From Paulinella micropora (Eukaryota > Cercozoa > Imbricatea > Euglyphida): DNA of 64,000 nucleotides. Positions within the stretch are counted from its first letter, which is position 1. The number at the start of each line of letters is the position of its first letter. Below are positions 43,602 to 54,854 of this stretch, one piece after another. The stretch lies in contig BJOX01000013.1 in the NCBI GenBank assembly GCA_009731375.1, positions 86,427 through 150,426 on the forward strand, in the 5' to 3' direction. The notes below the pieces were generated by a model. It was given only the letters and a program-made list of their open reading frames with translations. It did no database searches and was not told where the DNA came from. The position numbers were made by a program, and so were the translations under genes.

Positions 43602-44131
43602 TCCCACTTATCTTTTCTATAGTTTTTTAATATAGTTTTTAATTTGTTGTTAATTGTAGTTGTATTAATAAAAATATAATCTATTTCTTCAAGATATTTT
43701 ACATTCTTTTTTTCAAAATTCTTAATCCTTTTTATAAGTCCATTTCGTCTTTCATTCAAAATACTTTGAATATTTTGAATTTCATCAAAAGTTTCTTTCT
43801 TTGTTCCTTTCCTTATTTTTCTGTATAAAGGTATATCATTAACATCATCACTAAATTTTCTTAAATCATTGTTTAGTTTTTCAATCTCTCTCGTTGTATC
43901 TCCACTTAATGAAATGTCATTGGTTGGCTTAATAGCGGATTGTTTTTTTTCCAAAGGTTTAAACTTAGGTGGTGGTTTCGTAGTTTTCTTAAATTTTTTC
44001 TTTTCCGAGACCATCATTCCATAATGTTCCAACAATTTAAGCAGTTCTGCCTTTTTTAATTTACTAATTTTCGGACATCGTCTCCGTTTTTCTTCGCCTA
44101 ATACTTTTCTCAGGACTTTTACGGTCGGCAT
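43598..44131 (-). CDS. PLV protein with SAP-like N-terminus
   Basis: 177 aa, intact. MPTVKVLRKVLGEEKRRR then CPKISKLKKAELLKLLEHYG, a helix-extended-helix pattern like the SAP DNA-binding motif, then Lys-rich linker and coiled-coil C-terminus ending NYRKDKWD. Its promoter region (38 bp, GTATATATAAAAAAATATTT) is shared with the divergent integrase gene. Confidence 0.55.
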   Translation of the reverse strand: MPTVKVLRKVLGEEKRRRCPKISKLKKAELLKLLEHYGMMVSEKKKFKKTTKPPPKFKPLEKKQSAIKPTNDISLSGDTTREIEKLNNDLRKFSDDVNDIPLYRKIRKGTKKETFDEIQNIQSILNERRNGLIKRIKNFEKKNVKYLEEIDYIFINTTTINNKLKTILKNYRKDKWD

Positions 44132-44169
44132 TGTATATATAAAAAAATATTTTCATATTTTGTATATAA

Positions 44170-45165
44170 ATGGACCATAAACATACAATTATTAATAATC
44201 AAAATCGTAATAGACAATTAGAAGACACACCTACGGGAGAAGTAGTTAAAACAAAAGAAGAAGAAGCCCTTGAAATACATCATCAGAAAAAGAACCCGAA
44301 AATATGGAATACTATATGGGCGGACAAACCTTTAGACCAAGTTTTTCTAGATTTGGCGGACATGAGTAAAATAAAAGACAAAAAGGGGAATAAAGGCTAT
44401 GCTTGGATGCTTTGTTGGATTGATTGTCATTCCCGATATTTAATAATCATTCCATTAAAAAATAAAACCGCAAAAGAAGTCTATTATGATTTGAAATCTA
44501 TACCTTATAAACCTAAATCAATTACAACCGACAGCGGAGGAGAATATAAAGGTGCTACTCGTGATTATTTTATTCAAAATGGTATTAAGCACGATGTGGT
44601 TGAAGTAGGGGACCACAGAGCGCTCGCCGTGGTAGATAGAGTTATAAGGAGTATTAGAAGGTGGTTGGATTTATTATTTGAAACTAATAGAAATTTTGAC
44701 TGGGTAAGTTATATTCAAGACTTGGTTAATGCTTATAACCACAAATTACACAGGGGAATTCAGGCCAGACCGGTGGATGTCTTTGCTAGAAGAGACAAAA
44801 ATAAACAGACTATAACTCGTGATAACCTTATTAATGAATTCAATGTCGGCGATAATGTAAGAAAGGAAAACAAAAGAAATGTTTTCTCCAAAGGCGGAAA
44901 GAGTTTCAGCAAAATTATTTATAAAGTCAAAGGCCGTTCCGGATTTAAGATAATATTAAATAATGATGAACTCGTAAGTCCGAGGGATTTATTGAAAACA
45001 GATTTTACAAAGCCTATTGATGAAGAGAAAGACATAAAACAACAAACAAAAGAAATTATAAAGGAAAAGAAGACGAAAGAACTACTTAAAAGAGAAGAAA
45101 TAGAACCAGAAAACATCAGAACAAGCAAAAGAGAGAGGAAGGCAAAAGTAATACTAGACCTTTGA
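44170..45165 (+). CDS. rve-family integrase
   Basis: 331 aa, intact. RNase H-like core: VFLDLADMSKIKDKKGNKG (first Asp), WIDCHSRYLIIIPLKNKTA, ITTDSGGEYKG (second Asp) and HRALAVVDRVIRSIRRW, where the usual catalytic Glu position reads Asp. C-terminal FNVGDNVRKENKRNVFSKGG and VKGRSGFKIIL resemble the SH3-like DNA-binding domain. No N-terminal HHCC zinc finger is seen. It inserts the element and produces the 6-bp duplication. It ends in a Lys/Glu tail; TATATAA abuts the ATG. Confidence 0.9.
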   Translation: MDHKHTIINNQNRNRQLEDTPTGEVVKTKEEEALEIHHQKKNPKIWNTIWADKPLDQVFLDLADMSKIKDKKGNKGYAWMLCWIDCHSRYLIIIPLKNKTAKEVYYDLKSIPYKPKSITTDSGGEYKGATRDYFIQNGIKHDVVEVGDHRALAVVDRVIRSIRRWLDLLFETNRNFDWVSYIQDLVNAYNHKLHRGIQARPVDVFARRDKNKQTITRDNLINEFNVGDNVRKENKRNVFSKGGKSFSKIIYKVKGRSGFKIILNNDELVSPRDLLKTDFTKPIDEEKDIKQQTKEIIKEKKTKELLKREEIEPENIRTSKRERKAKVILDL

Positions 45166-45248
45166 TCGGAATATTTTCTAAACCTTTCGTATCCTTTGAA
45201 AATGATAAAAGTTCGCAATGAGACGAAAGGCTTAGAAATTAATAGCCT

Positions 45249-45745
45249 TTAATCAAATATGACCCTGTAGGCGGTCTTAATCGTAAGACCGAAGAAGTTG
45301 GCGATGGAATCAATATTGTCCCAAAGTCGAAACAGTTTCAAGGACCCATCGGTGAATTCAACAACGAATACTTCTGCTCGCTGATCTTTGCGGAATTCTG
45401 TCTTGTAGCGGTTCAACTGGACGACCTCCATCCCCTCGTTAGCATTACCAAAAAGCACGGCAGTTCCGTGTTCTTTATCTAATTTAACCCAATACTTGGA
45501 ATCGCTTATCATAGAGCGATTTTTCATATCACTAGGGACTTTGACAGGGGTTGGCTTATTACCGCCTAACTCCTTTGGGATATTTCCTAAAGTGATGCGC
45601 CCTATGAGTAAATCCCCCAAATTTTCTGCCAAAGTCTGTAAAAAATTATATGAGAAAACAAAACGAACAACAATCATACCTTGACTTCAGGGTCTTCTTG
45701 GCGGGGTTGCTCTGGTTCCTCTGGGGCGGGAGGTTCGTCAGCCAT
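45249..45745 (-). CDS. PLV-borne intron-containing gene, 150 aa
   Basis: Exon 1 (45680-45745) MADEPPAPEEPEQPRQEDP; 44-nt intron (45636-45679, GTATGATT...TTTTTACAG, phase 0); exon 2 (45249-45635) TLAENLGDLLIGRITLGN, KYWVKLDKEHGTAVLFGNA, VFVVEFTDGSLKLFRLW, ending TAYRVIFD. Composition is GC-richer than neighbouring PLV genes. No family recognised. The intron suggests a host-derived cargo gene or a nested insertion. Confidence 0.65.
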
Positions 45746-46048
45746 CTGTGCGCGCACCAAAACAGCAAGGGTTTGGTCTTCTTGTCTTTACCACTTCGGG
45801 AATTCTGAAAAAGTCGCCGACTGACAAAAAAAGCACGAGGTAAAAACTCTTCTACACAATTGGCTCCAATTTTTGACTTATAGAATTACTAGATTTCTGC
45901 TGACAATTTGAAATGCCGATAAAAAGGAAAAAAGCAAAAAAAATTTTACACCAGACACGGGAAAGGTGAGGTAAAAAAGCACAGCGTAGTTTTGCTTTTT
46001 TGCTTTTGGACTACTTTTCACTTTTCAGAATAGTCTTAATCAGACAAA
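45746..46048. promoter_or_regulatory. Intergenic region between divergent PLV genes
   Basis: About 300 bp without a frame, with direct repeats of a GCTTTTTTGC / AAAAAAGCA type at about 45820-46005. Probably the divergent promoter of the flanking genes (inferred). Confidence 0.3.
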
Positions 46049-46060
46049 GTGCGAACAAGA

Positions 46061-46525
46061 ATGAGTGATGATGATGATAATTACACTGAAAGAGAAGACC
46101 ATAATAAATGGCTAGAGAAATTACAAGATAGAGCAAGAAGAGATTTGATAAGAGATAAAGCAAATAATGATGTCAAATTTGATAACATAATAAGCAAGTT
46201 AGAACGAAATGAACAAGAAAGAATTCAATTGAAGAAAGAAAAGCGAGATTGTATAAATAAAAGAAATGCTATTGATGAATTGCTTGATAAACGAAATGAT
46301 GATGTTGAGCGAAAGGAAAAAATTGAACAAATGAAAAGAGAACAAAAAAGAGAAGCAGAAAAAAAGAAGAAACAATTAAGATTATTTGAACATTGGCTGA
46401 GTGCCGAAAACCAACCGATGGGAGTTGAAGACGATATAAAAGCACGAAAAATGATTGATAGTGGTAAAACTTCATCAGAAATTATTCAGTCATACGAGAA
46501 ATATAAAAGACAAAGAATTGAATAA
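46061..46525 (+). CDS. Coiled-coil PLV protein
   Basis: 154 aa from the second Met (MSDDDDNYTEREDHNKWLEK; a start 12 bases upstream is possible). Almost entirely charged helix (EQMKREQKREAEKKKKQ), with a less charged tail LFEHWLSAENQPMGVEDD. Intact, nearest gene to the right terminal repeat. Function unknown. Confidence 0.5.
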   Translation: MSDDDDNYTEREDHNKWLEKLQDRARRDLIRDKANNDVKFDNIISKLERNEQERIQLKKEKRDCINKRNAIDELLDKRNDDVERKEKIEQMKREQKREAEKKKKQLRLFEHWLSAENQPMGVEDDIKARKMIDSGKTSSEIIQSYEKYKRQRIE

Positions 46526-46748
46526 AAGTAGTTTTTACTACTAACTCCTTTTGCACATAGGAGTATAAACTAGTGTGTTTTCAATTTTAAAAAATTGGGC
46601 GAAAGCCCTCTTCATTTCAAATGAATTTAGTCTCTTTGGGACAAATGTCAATAGCTTGCTATTGACTAATTTTATCTACCATACTTGTTTGTGTGTGGTA
46701 GGTGGTTGAGTTGAAGTTGGGAGAGTAAGACGAACAAGGTCAATTTAA
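46526..46748. other. PLV right non-coding interval
   Basis: AT-rich, no frame. Contains short inverted motifs (TTTTGCACATAGGAG; CAATAGCTTGCTATTG). Confidence 0.5.
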
Positions 46749-46899
46749 TGATACATATATGCTTTCTTGTAGTGTGCTATAGAAGGCTATTTTGCTGTTT
46801 TTGTTTCTTTGTATCTACTATCAATAGGAAGGCTCCAACAACCCAGACGAAGTCGTGGATTTGCAAAAATTCACGACGAGTTCTGGGTTATCATCTACT
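46749..46899 (-). repeat. PLV right terminal inverted repeat
   Basis: Reverse complement of 23848-23998; ends ..GGGTTATCATCTACT, followed by the target duplication TGTCTA at 46900-46905 and the host repeat AGTATTCAAACAGATTTT at 46916. Confidence 0.93.
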
Positions 46900-46941
46900 T
46901 GTCTACAATACAAGAAGTATTCAAACAGATTTTTCTTGTCT

Positions 46942-47290
46942 GCATACATAGTACATATTTGACATGCAAAAAAAATTTCTCACAAAATACACAAAATTGA
47001 ATCTAACAGCGATGAACTGCAGTACTTGAATAATAACTGCTCATGTCCATGAATGTATGCATGCATACACACATAAGTGCATACGTTCCATACTGTGCCC
47101 CATAGGGGCACCACACGCGACCATTGGCAAAAAGTATAGATATATGTATTTCTGCATACACTCTTTCTTTCTTTCTGGCTTTCTTTCTTGCTGTTCTACT
47201 CTTTCTTTCAACTTCTTTCTGACTTTCTGACTTTCTTTCTTTCTGCTTTCTCTCTTTGTTTTTCTTTCTTTCCGAGCCCCTCTCTGTTTT
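46942..47290. other. No gene seen
   Basis: Host flank of the PLV: AT-rich, then TTTC-type pyrimidine repeats. Nothing supportable. Confidence 0.6.
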
Positions 47291-47346
47291 TGTTTTCTAC
47301 TATTTCTTTTACGTACATATGTACACACAAGCACACACGCACAAAC

Positions 47347-47379
<33 letters not shown>

Positions 47380-47407
47380 AGTACTCACACACACACATAT
47401 ACATACA

Positions 47408-47438
<31 letters not shown>

Positions 47439-48466
47439 GTACATACATTCATACATACATACATACATACATACAAGCATACATACATACATACATGCAT
47501 ACACACACGCATACATGCGTACATAACAGACATACATGCATACATACATACATACATACATAGATACATACATACATACATACATACATGCATGTACATA
47601 CATACATACATGCATACATACATACACACATATGTACATACACACACATACATACACAGACATGCATATATACATACATTCAATATTACATAACATACAT
47701 AACATACATAACATACATAACATACATAACATACATAACATACATAACATACATACAACATACAAAACATACATAACGTAACACGCATAACATACATACA
47801 TACATAACATACATAACATACATAACATACATAGCATAGATAACATACATAACATACATAACATACATAACATACATGACATACATAACATACATTGCAT
47901 ACATAACATACATAACATTAACATAACATACATACATACATACACACACATACATACATACACAGACATACAATATTACATAACATATTACATAACATGC
48001 ATAACGTACATAACATACATAACATACATAACATACATAACATACATTAATACATAACGTAACACACATAACATACATAACAACGTAACATACATAACAT
48101 ACATAACATACATAGCATACATAGCATACATAGCATACATAACATACATAACATACATAGCATACCTGACATACATGACATACAGTCTGATGATACATGA
48201 CATACATGACATACATAACAATACATAACATACATAACATACATAACATACATAACATACATAACATACATAACATACATAACATACATAACATACATAA
48301 AATGCATAACATACACAACATACACAACATACATAACATACATAACATACATACATACATACATACATACTCTCTCTCTATCTATCTATTATCTATCTCT
48401 CTTCTCTTTCTTTCTTTCTCTCTCTCTCCTTCCTTTCTTCCTTCCTTTCTTCCTTCCTTTCTTCCT

Positions 48467-48517
<51 letters not shown>

Positions 48518-48597
48518 CTATCTTTATCTGTATCTATCTGTCTATCTGTCTATCTGTCTATCTATCTATCTATCTATCTATTTATCTATATATTTTA

Positions 48598-48651
<54 letters not shown>

Positions 48652-48735
48652 ATCTATCTTTCTATCTTTCTATCGTTCTATCCATATATCTATCCATATA
48701 TCTTTCATCCTATTTATTTTCCTATATCTTTTTAT
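47291..48735. repeat. CA, (ACAT)n, 9-bp (ATAACATAC)n and (TCTA)n arrays
   Basis: CA and ACAT arrays to about 47690; a 9-bp minisatellite ATAACATAC with TAG and TGC variants from about 47690 to 48345; then CT, TTCC and TCTA arrays to 48700. Cys/Met/Leu/Tyr frames here are artefacts. Confidence 0.93.
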
Positions 48736-50480
48736 TGTGACACAGTTAAGCTAGGGTTCAGTACTATTAAATAATTATATTAATAACTAGAATATTATCT
48801 GTGAATATTGCAGATATGAATCTAGTGAATATCATAGCACTAAGTAGCACATGATTTTATTTTAACTTTGAATCTTATTAAAATAGCAACGTCAATTTTT
48901 ACTTGTAATTTTACTTTGTAGTATAAAACTAGAAAAACAATACACTTTGTAAAAAAAACTCTCAGATGATCTACCAATTATCACGCTGCCGTGCCCCCGT
49001 AGGGGGCACCCAGCCCGCTCGTAAAAAAAATTTATAAGGTACTTCACTAAAACTGAAAAAAGATTTATGGCCGGCCGGTTCACAAACTCTCTTCGGAGAT
49101 GCTTTGAACCCCTTTCTTCGACCTTTTCCTGCGCTGGCCTGCTTCTTTTGGACGCCCCCGGCTCTGTGTCCAGCACTTGAGTTATTTGAACTCGGCCAGT
49201 GACGCTCCTCTGTTTTTTTCGCTGCGTTGATGTGTATCAGACTGAGCACTTTAACGACCGGCCAAAATCACTACCGTTGACATTTTACTGTTTTTGACCG
49301 GCTCATTAGATTCTCCTCTGCACGACGTTTCGACTTCACTATTAATAACTAGTTTTCGATTTCGTTCAGAAATGACTTCAAACAATCAGTGAAGTCAAGT
49401 TCTTTTTACAAAGGATTGACTATTGCCTTTTCCCCCGTATCACTACCTTTTTGTCCTTTTTACACAGTGACAAAGTCATAACGGTAAATTTGTTCAAGTG
49501 ACAAGTGTCGGACGCGGTCAGGTGAAAAATAAGCACAGAGTCACAACCGTGGGACTCTTGAATCTTTTCCAAGAAGCAATTCCTGGACACTTGAACTACA
49601 AGTTTGACTTGAAATCATCCTTCAAGTACCGTCGGCTTTACACTGAGTAGTTTTTGCAAAGCTCAAGCTTAGCCAACTCACAATCTACGTTCAGCGTGTT
49701 CGTACTTTGCAACCCAAGTCTGCAAACAAGTAGAAATCTGCGTAAATAAACGAAGTGACCTCTCAGCTATTTATTGGTATTTCACCTGCTCTCTGGAGTC
49801 AGGACTTAATGCAGCCATAAAGACTTTGAATAAGAGTTCGTGGTGTATTTATCCCTTGGTGTTGTATCCAAACTCACAATTCGAATTTTCCTTTCAAGTG
49901 CACACACGAGTTTTGTGTGCTCTGTCGACAGATCAATTTGAAAGCACCTCCTACAAGGAAGGTACTTCTCAACGAACGTAGGAGATCAGAGGTCATCAAA
50001 AACACATATGTGAGGCAGATCGTGTTAGACCACTATTATTAATATAATAATCTATGATAGCAGCTACACTCTATCAGCAGTACTACAGCTTTAATAAGAA
50101 AAGGCGCCAACAGAACACGCCACATAACTTGACTGGCCGGATCATAAGTAATGGCTCTACCGACACCGTTACTCCGATGCGGCCGGTCCTTAACTATTAA
50201 TTAAGATTATTAGTTCCAACCACCCCCCCTGGAACAAAGTAAATTAATATGTAAGTTACTGCCGGTCCTATATAAGTTACGCCATCTAATACTATTTTGT
50301 GAAACCGTGCCACAAGAAAACACAAAATCAAAACATATACCCTTACCCTCACACTCTCCGAGAAGTAATGTCGGGGCTGGCTACCCTTCTATCCACAGCC
50401 AGTATGCATCAGCTAGAATACATACAAGGCAGCGGGCCCTTGGTATAGTCGGGCCTACCCAACGAGAAGAGGATTAACTC
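48736..50480. other. No recognised gene
   Basis: Mixed-composition interval. A minus-strand frame at 48971-49249 (VQKKQASAGKGRRKGFK) is basic but unsupported. Short C-rich blocks around 50220. Could be the flank or LTR of the coding region at 50.5-54.6 kb, but no terminal repeat pair was found. Confidence 0.5.
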
Positions 50481-50490
50481 CCTACTCTCC

Positions 50491-53400
50491 CTACCTCACG
50501 AATAAGTAAAAGTAATATGTAATAGGGCATTCGAGAGCCGTGTCGATCTCGGCGTCAAGTATTTTTCTGGTTCTTACCTGGTCAGGGTCGTCCGTTGTCG
50601 CCTGGGCGGTCATCACCGCCGACACCGAGGCCTCCTTGCGCTCTTTGCCGCGGCGAACTTTCTGTCCGGGGCCGGGGCGTTGCTTCGAAGACCGTGGAGG
50701 ACACCAGTGGGAGTTGAGTCCCTTCTCCAAGTCGCGCATGCGTGACCTACAAACTTTTAAGGTGTGGTTAGGTTTGTCTACCTTTCCAAAAGTGCTTGCA
50801 GTAGGAGCATGGTTCGGAGCTCTTGTTGTGCGGCGCGCAATTCTCCTTGGCGGGGTCCTTCGTCCACTGGGCCGGCTTGGTGATCTCGATGGCGTTGGCT
50901 CCAGAGAAGCGGATAGTCCTGTTTGTTTTCCTGTCAGACGAACGCAAAGACGCACTGCCTTTGCGTTTGTCCGATTTCAGGCCGGACGTCGGCTTACTCT
51001 GCGAATGGGTCGCCGACGCTTGCTTCGCCACGACTTGCAGTTGACTGCCCGAAGGGATGTCGCGGGGCCACTTGGTCCTCGTCTTCTTGGTGCTTTGCTT
51101 GGCCTTCTCCTTACGAGGAGGGCGTCGGCTGGAGTCGGACTCCGGGGCTGTCAGGATCATCTTGGGGTCCCAATCCGTCAAAGTACGTGGGTTGGCTTTG
51201 AGGATGAGGTACTTCAGTTCTTCCAACGTGCGAGTCGGAGGGATACCTCTTTTCTTTCGTTCCTCTTGCATGAACTCTATGTGTTGTATCTCCGCCGGGG
51301 AGACACATCGCCGGGCTACCTCATACTTATGGGCTTCCTCGGCCACTAGGCCTTCGGGTTTCAGTTGCCTAAAAAGCTTCTGCAAGCGTGTGATAAAGGT
51401 AGCCAGATGTTCTTTCGCTCGTCGCTTCATGTCGTTCCTGTAGCTTGGGCCAAAAGATTTGGTTTACGATGCACTTTCCATCGTGAGTCTACGCGATAAT
51501 CTAACCAAACCCATGGCAAAAGCTGCGAGGACTTCACGTAGGAGTCCGTAAAAGAGATCCTTGCTGACCACGAAGTGGGCGTACCCATCTGGAGCAGGAG
51601 TGAGGGCTCCTGTCCTGGCATGTACGCGCCAAACTTTCCCGCCGCCGGGCATTGCTGCTTCAGGGTGTCGGCTTCCGCATCGAACGCGGCGCGCCAACCC
51701 GCCACATAGCCGTTTGGCATCAGTGTGAGCTTTCCGTCTTCCCCAACGTCCGGGAATGGCAGGTTCATGTGTGCCTGCTGTTTCGGGCAGGGCACCCAAT
51801 CACCGTCATCCGGTCTCCGCACCTTCGATTCCCCGCCATGTATCTGCGTACGTACCGCTTCATAGCTATGGGGTGTTGTGGAGTGCCCGGGTAGCTGTGC
51901 CAAGGCAGACACGACTCACCCATCAGACACGGCCAAACCCAGAACCGACTATCCGGTAGACTGTTAAACCCGATAGCGTAATGCCAATAGTCGCAAAGGG
52001 CGGGTGACTTGACCGCTGGCGGAGTACAAAGCCGGTCTTGCCGTTGTATCCCATATGGACAATTGGCCGGTCCGAGTTCAATAGGCAACGCACTAAGAGG
52101 CTGGCTGGTTGGGCGTGCGATCGGCCGTGGTTTCCGCTTCTTCGACATAGTCTGACATGGGGGCGGGGCCCCTTGTGTCTGACTTGCCGATTGCGCGGGA
52201 GGCTGTGTGTATATGGGCACAGTGTACTGTGGCGGTTGGTATGTACATGTATGAGGCGGCGATGTCAAACCCACCGGTGGTGGCGATTGAAATCCCGAGT
52301 AGGTTTGTTGCAAATATGGATTGGGACTACCGCCCGCTGGAGGAGATGTGGGTGTGTATGTACTCGGCGATCGTCCCGAACCCGTGTTGTAATTCTGGCC
52401 CCAATAGGGGTTCGAGGAGCTTGAAGAGCTCGACGATGACTGCCAGTATGGATTGGACGAGCTCGATGAGGATCGTTGATAGGAGTTGGACCCCGTATGT
52501 GAGTAATCTCCCCACGAGGTGGACGTGACAAACGATAGAATGTCAAACTGGGGTTCGTTTGCCTTCGGCTGATGATCCAGCAACGTAAGCCCCACAGTTT
52601 GCATTGCCTGTAGAAGGATTGATGCCCTTCTCAGGCGTTCCTCGTGGTTACTCACAGGCCCGAATATCTTATCCACAAAAGACTTATCTCACTTACGAAT
52701 CTCTACAAGCCGATTAAGACGAAAGCTCTTGAGCTTGAACATCTTATCGTCGGCGTTTTGCGCCTCTGACAATACCTGTCAAATGTATGATTCGCCTGTC
52801 GTTCGGCCCGTAGCGGTTGTTACTCTAGCTATGCCCTTGAGCACTGCCATCAACAACGTCGCCAGATCCGCTCTGACAAGGGGCGTGATTAGCATTTGTG
52901 GGAGGTCCACTATCTCATTGTGGGCGATGTTCGCTTCCCACATCCTCTGTGCCATAGCCAACACGAGATCCTCGACTATGTCAGCATCACACATATACCC
53001 CCAGTTTGCCCCTCGGACAAACTGCTCGAGTAGGTAATGAGATCTCATGGGGGCTCGCAACTTCCCCGCCTGGATCAACCGAGCGGCTTCTTCGTCCCAA
53101 AGGGCCCACCGGTTTGTGAGCATATCCTGTGATGCCCAACGACTGGCTTTATTTGCTATTATTTGTTTGGTATCAGCCTCGTTCAAGCTGAACTGCCCCT
53201 CTGTGCTATCAAGGCATGTGTATCCAAACAACAATAAAATACCCTCGCCAAAGTCGATGTTGAGCTAAGGATTGTACTTGCCATAATCGAACGACGTGGC
53301 GTTGTCGAGCCGTTTCAACGCTTGTTCCGACGACAAGCTTAGTGTTGGCCGACTTTGTTTTCTCAGTGGGGGTTGGGGGTCGTTCTCGGCCACCACTGTC

Positions 53401-54570
53401 ACTGTTTCCCTTAGGCGGGCCGACAAATACCTTGTGGAACATTACAAATGTCATCCCTTCCGGAATGATAGTGGGTTTCCCATCACCGCCTTCGTTAGCA
53501 ATATGAATCCGTAGGATGTCGCTTATCGTCTGTGCCACCAGCTCAAACATAGCACAATAATTGTACCAGTAGAGCTTGACGGCCGCATGGGGACGAGTTT
53601 TTCCTCTATCGCCTTCCCGTCTACGGCATACTTTTCGAATCGCATGTTGCATTTATAATATTTGAATTTCACAACCATCTTACCCACCCATGAACGGAGG
53701 GGTACCTGCTCGAGTGGTCGAGCACCTCATTTAGGGTATCACGGACCGGTGACGATTGTGGTCCACTGTCCCCTGGGGGGAGAAGGTGTTGTCGCCAACT
53801 CTTGGTTTCCGATAGGGTGGGTCCCACACGGTGACCGCATTCCCCAGGTTTCGCGCCGTTACGACGTTCCAAGCCTGGAGTTCAGCAGCCAAGGCTAACA
53901 GCCCAGCCGAGTTTGGCCAACGTATGTCAGTGGCATGTTCTTTGTCCTCCTCTGTTGTGTATGCAAAGGTGAGGGCGGGTTGCTTATCCCTGTCAATGAA
54001 TAAATTATTCACCAGAGCGGGATACTTTTGGTGGCTAATTTGCCACGCTTCGTCGAGCAAGGTATCCCTTGCAACAGCTAGAGCTTTGTAAAGCTCGATG
54101 AGATGAAAGATGGTCACGGTGCCGTTCAATGTGAGGCTGGGGTGTAGCTGATTCATCAGTCCTACAACACCCACTTCCTTGCCCTCTATAAATACGCACC
54201 TGAGCCATTCCTCCTCCTCGTACTTATTGTGAGGGAAAAGAACTGCGGAGTTGTCGTGATGGTTAACACCATGATCTTTCTCATCGTGGGGAGTTTTCGG
54301 CCACCCCTCTGAACGATGACGGTATGGTTCAGACACCGTCCTAGTCTTAATCGTTCGAGCAGGGATCACGAGTCCGTCATCTGCTCCTCTCCATGGGGAG
54401 CGAGGGATTGGTTCATCCTCCCCTCTGCCTCCTCCCCTTGCTGGAGTTGTGAAGCCTTCACCCGTGGCGGATGGAATGTTGGTGTCTGTGCCTTCAGACA
54501 TGTCCAAACGAATTGCAGTGGTTGACCTCGTTGTATAGCCTAACCACGCAGTGTTTGTGTTGCCCTTCAT
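50491..54570 (-). pseudogene. Multi-frame coding region, possibly retroelement gag-like
   Basis: Successive minus-strand frames: 53731-54570 (AYTTEEDKEHATDIRW, LLALAAELQAWNVV), 53209-53652 (YNYCAMFELVAQTISDILR), 52779-53234 (SLNEADTKQIIANKASRWA, LYLLEQ-like SHYLLEQFVRG), 51765-52676 (Ser/Tyr/Pro-rich: NPYWQSSSSSSSSSNPYW), 51427-51780, 50768-51430 (basic; RRAKEHLATFITRLQKLF) and 50491-50800. A Cys/His cluster CSYC...H...C spans a frame change near 50790, where a 35-nt GT-AG segment is also possible. No reverse transcriptase, protease or integrase is visible. Could equally be an unrecognised host gene with several introns. Confidence 0.4.
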
Positions 54571-54743
54571 GGGTGTGAAACGAGCAGTGTCATGTGTTTC
54601 TTGTGCAAGTGTAGTGTCGTGTTTGTTCTGTTTTCCTGTGTCTTGTTCGTTGTGCGATCAATGCTTGTGGCAAGCACAACGTACGACAACACAGCAACCA
54701 ACCCACACACACACTAACTGTCAGTCGAGGTGGAAGTTGACTC

Positions 54744-54745
<2 letters not shown>

Positions 54746-54795
<50 letters not shown>

Positions 54796-54854
54796 NNNNN
54801 NNNNNNNNNNNNNNNNNNNNNNNNNNNNNNNNNNNNNNNNNNNNCCCCCCCCCC
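54746..54854. repeat. Poly-C with 49-N gap
   Basis: About 50 C, gap 54796-54844, 10 C. Confidence 0.9.

Larger units (their letters stand above)
23848..46899. mobile_element. Integrated Polinton / polinton-like virus, 23,052 bp
   Basis: Bounded by inverted repeats of about 151 bp that begin 5'-AGTAGATGATAACCC and by a perfect 6-bp duplication TGTCTA (23842-23847 and 46900-46905), as expected for rve-integrase elements. It carries all hallmark Polinton genes: polB, rve integrase, adenain-like protease, packaging ATPase and capsid proteins, plus a long fibre. Much more AT-rich than the host. Two gaps (36032-36720, 38634-39178) interrupt it and a 2.9-kb piggyBac element is inserted in it; without that the unit is about 20.2 kb. 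Several genes are broken, so this copy is probably not autonomous. Confidence 0.95.

Noticed and set aside
47309-48368. Frames rich in Cys, Met, Tyr and Leu (looks like a Cys-rich protein)
   Set aside because: Exact translations of ATAC and ATAACATAC arrays, open on both strands and in several frames.
48971-49249. Basic protein with nuclear-localisation-like segment
   Set aside because: No start context, splice borders or homology; neighbouring frame is equally open.
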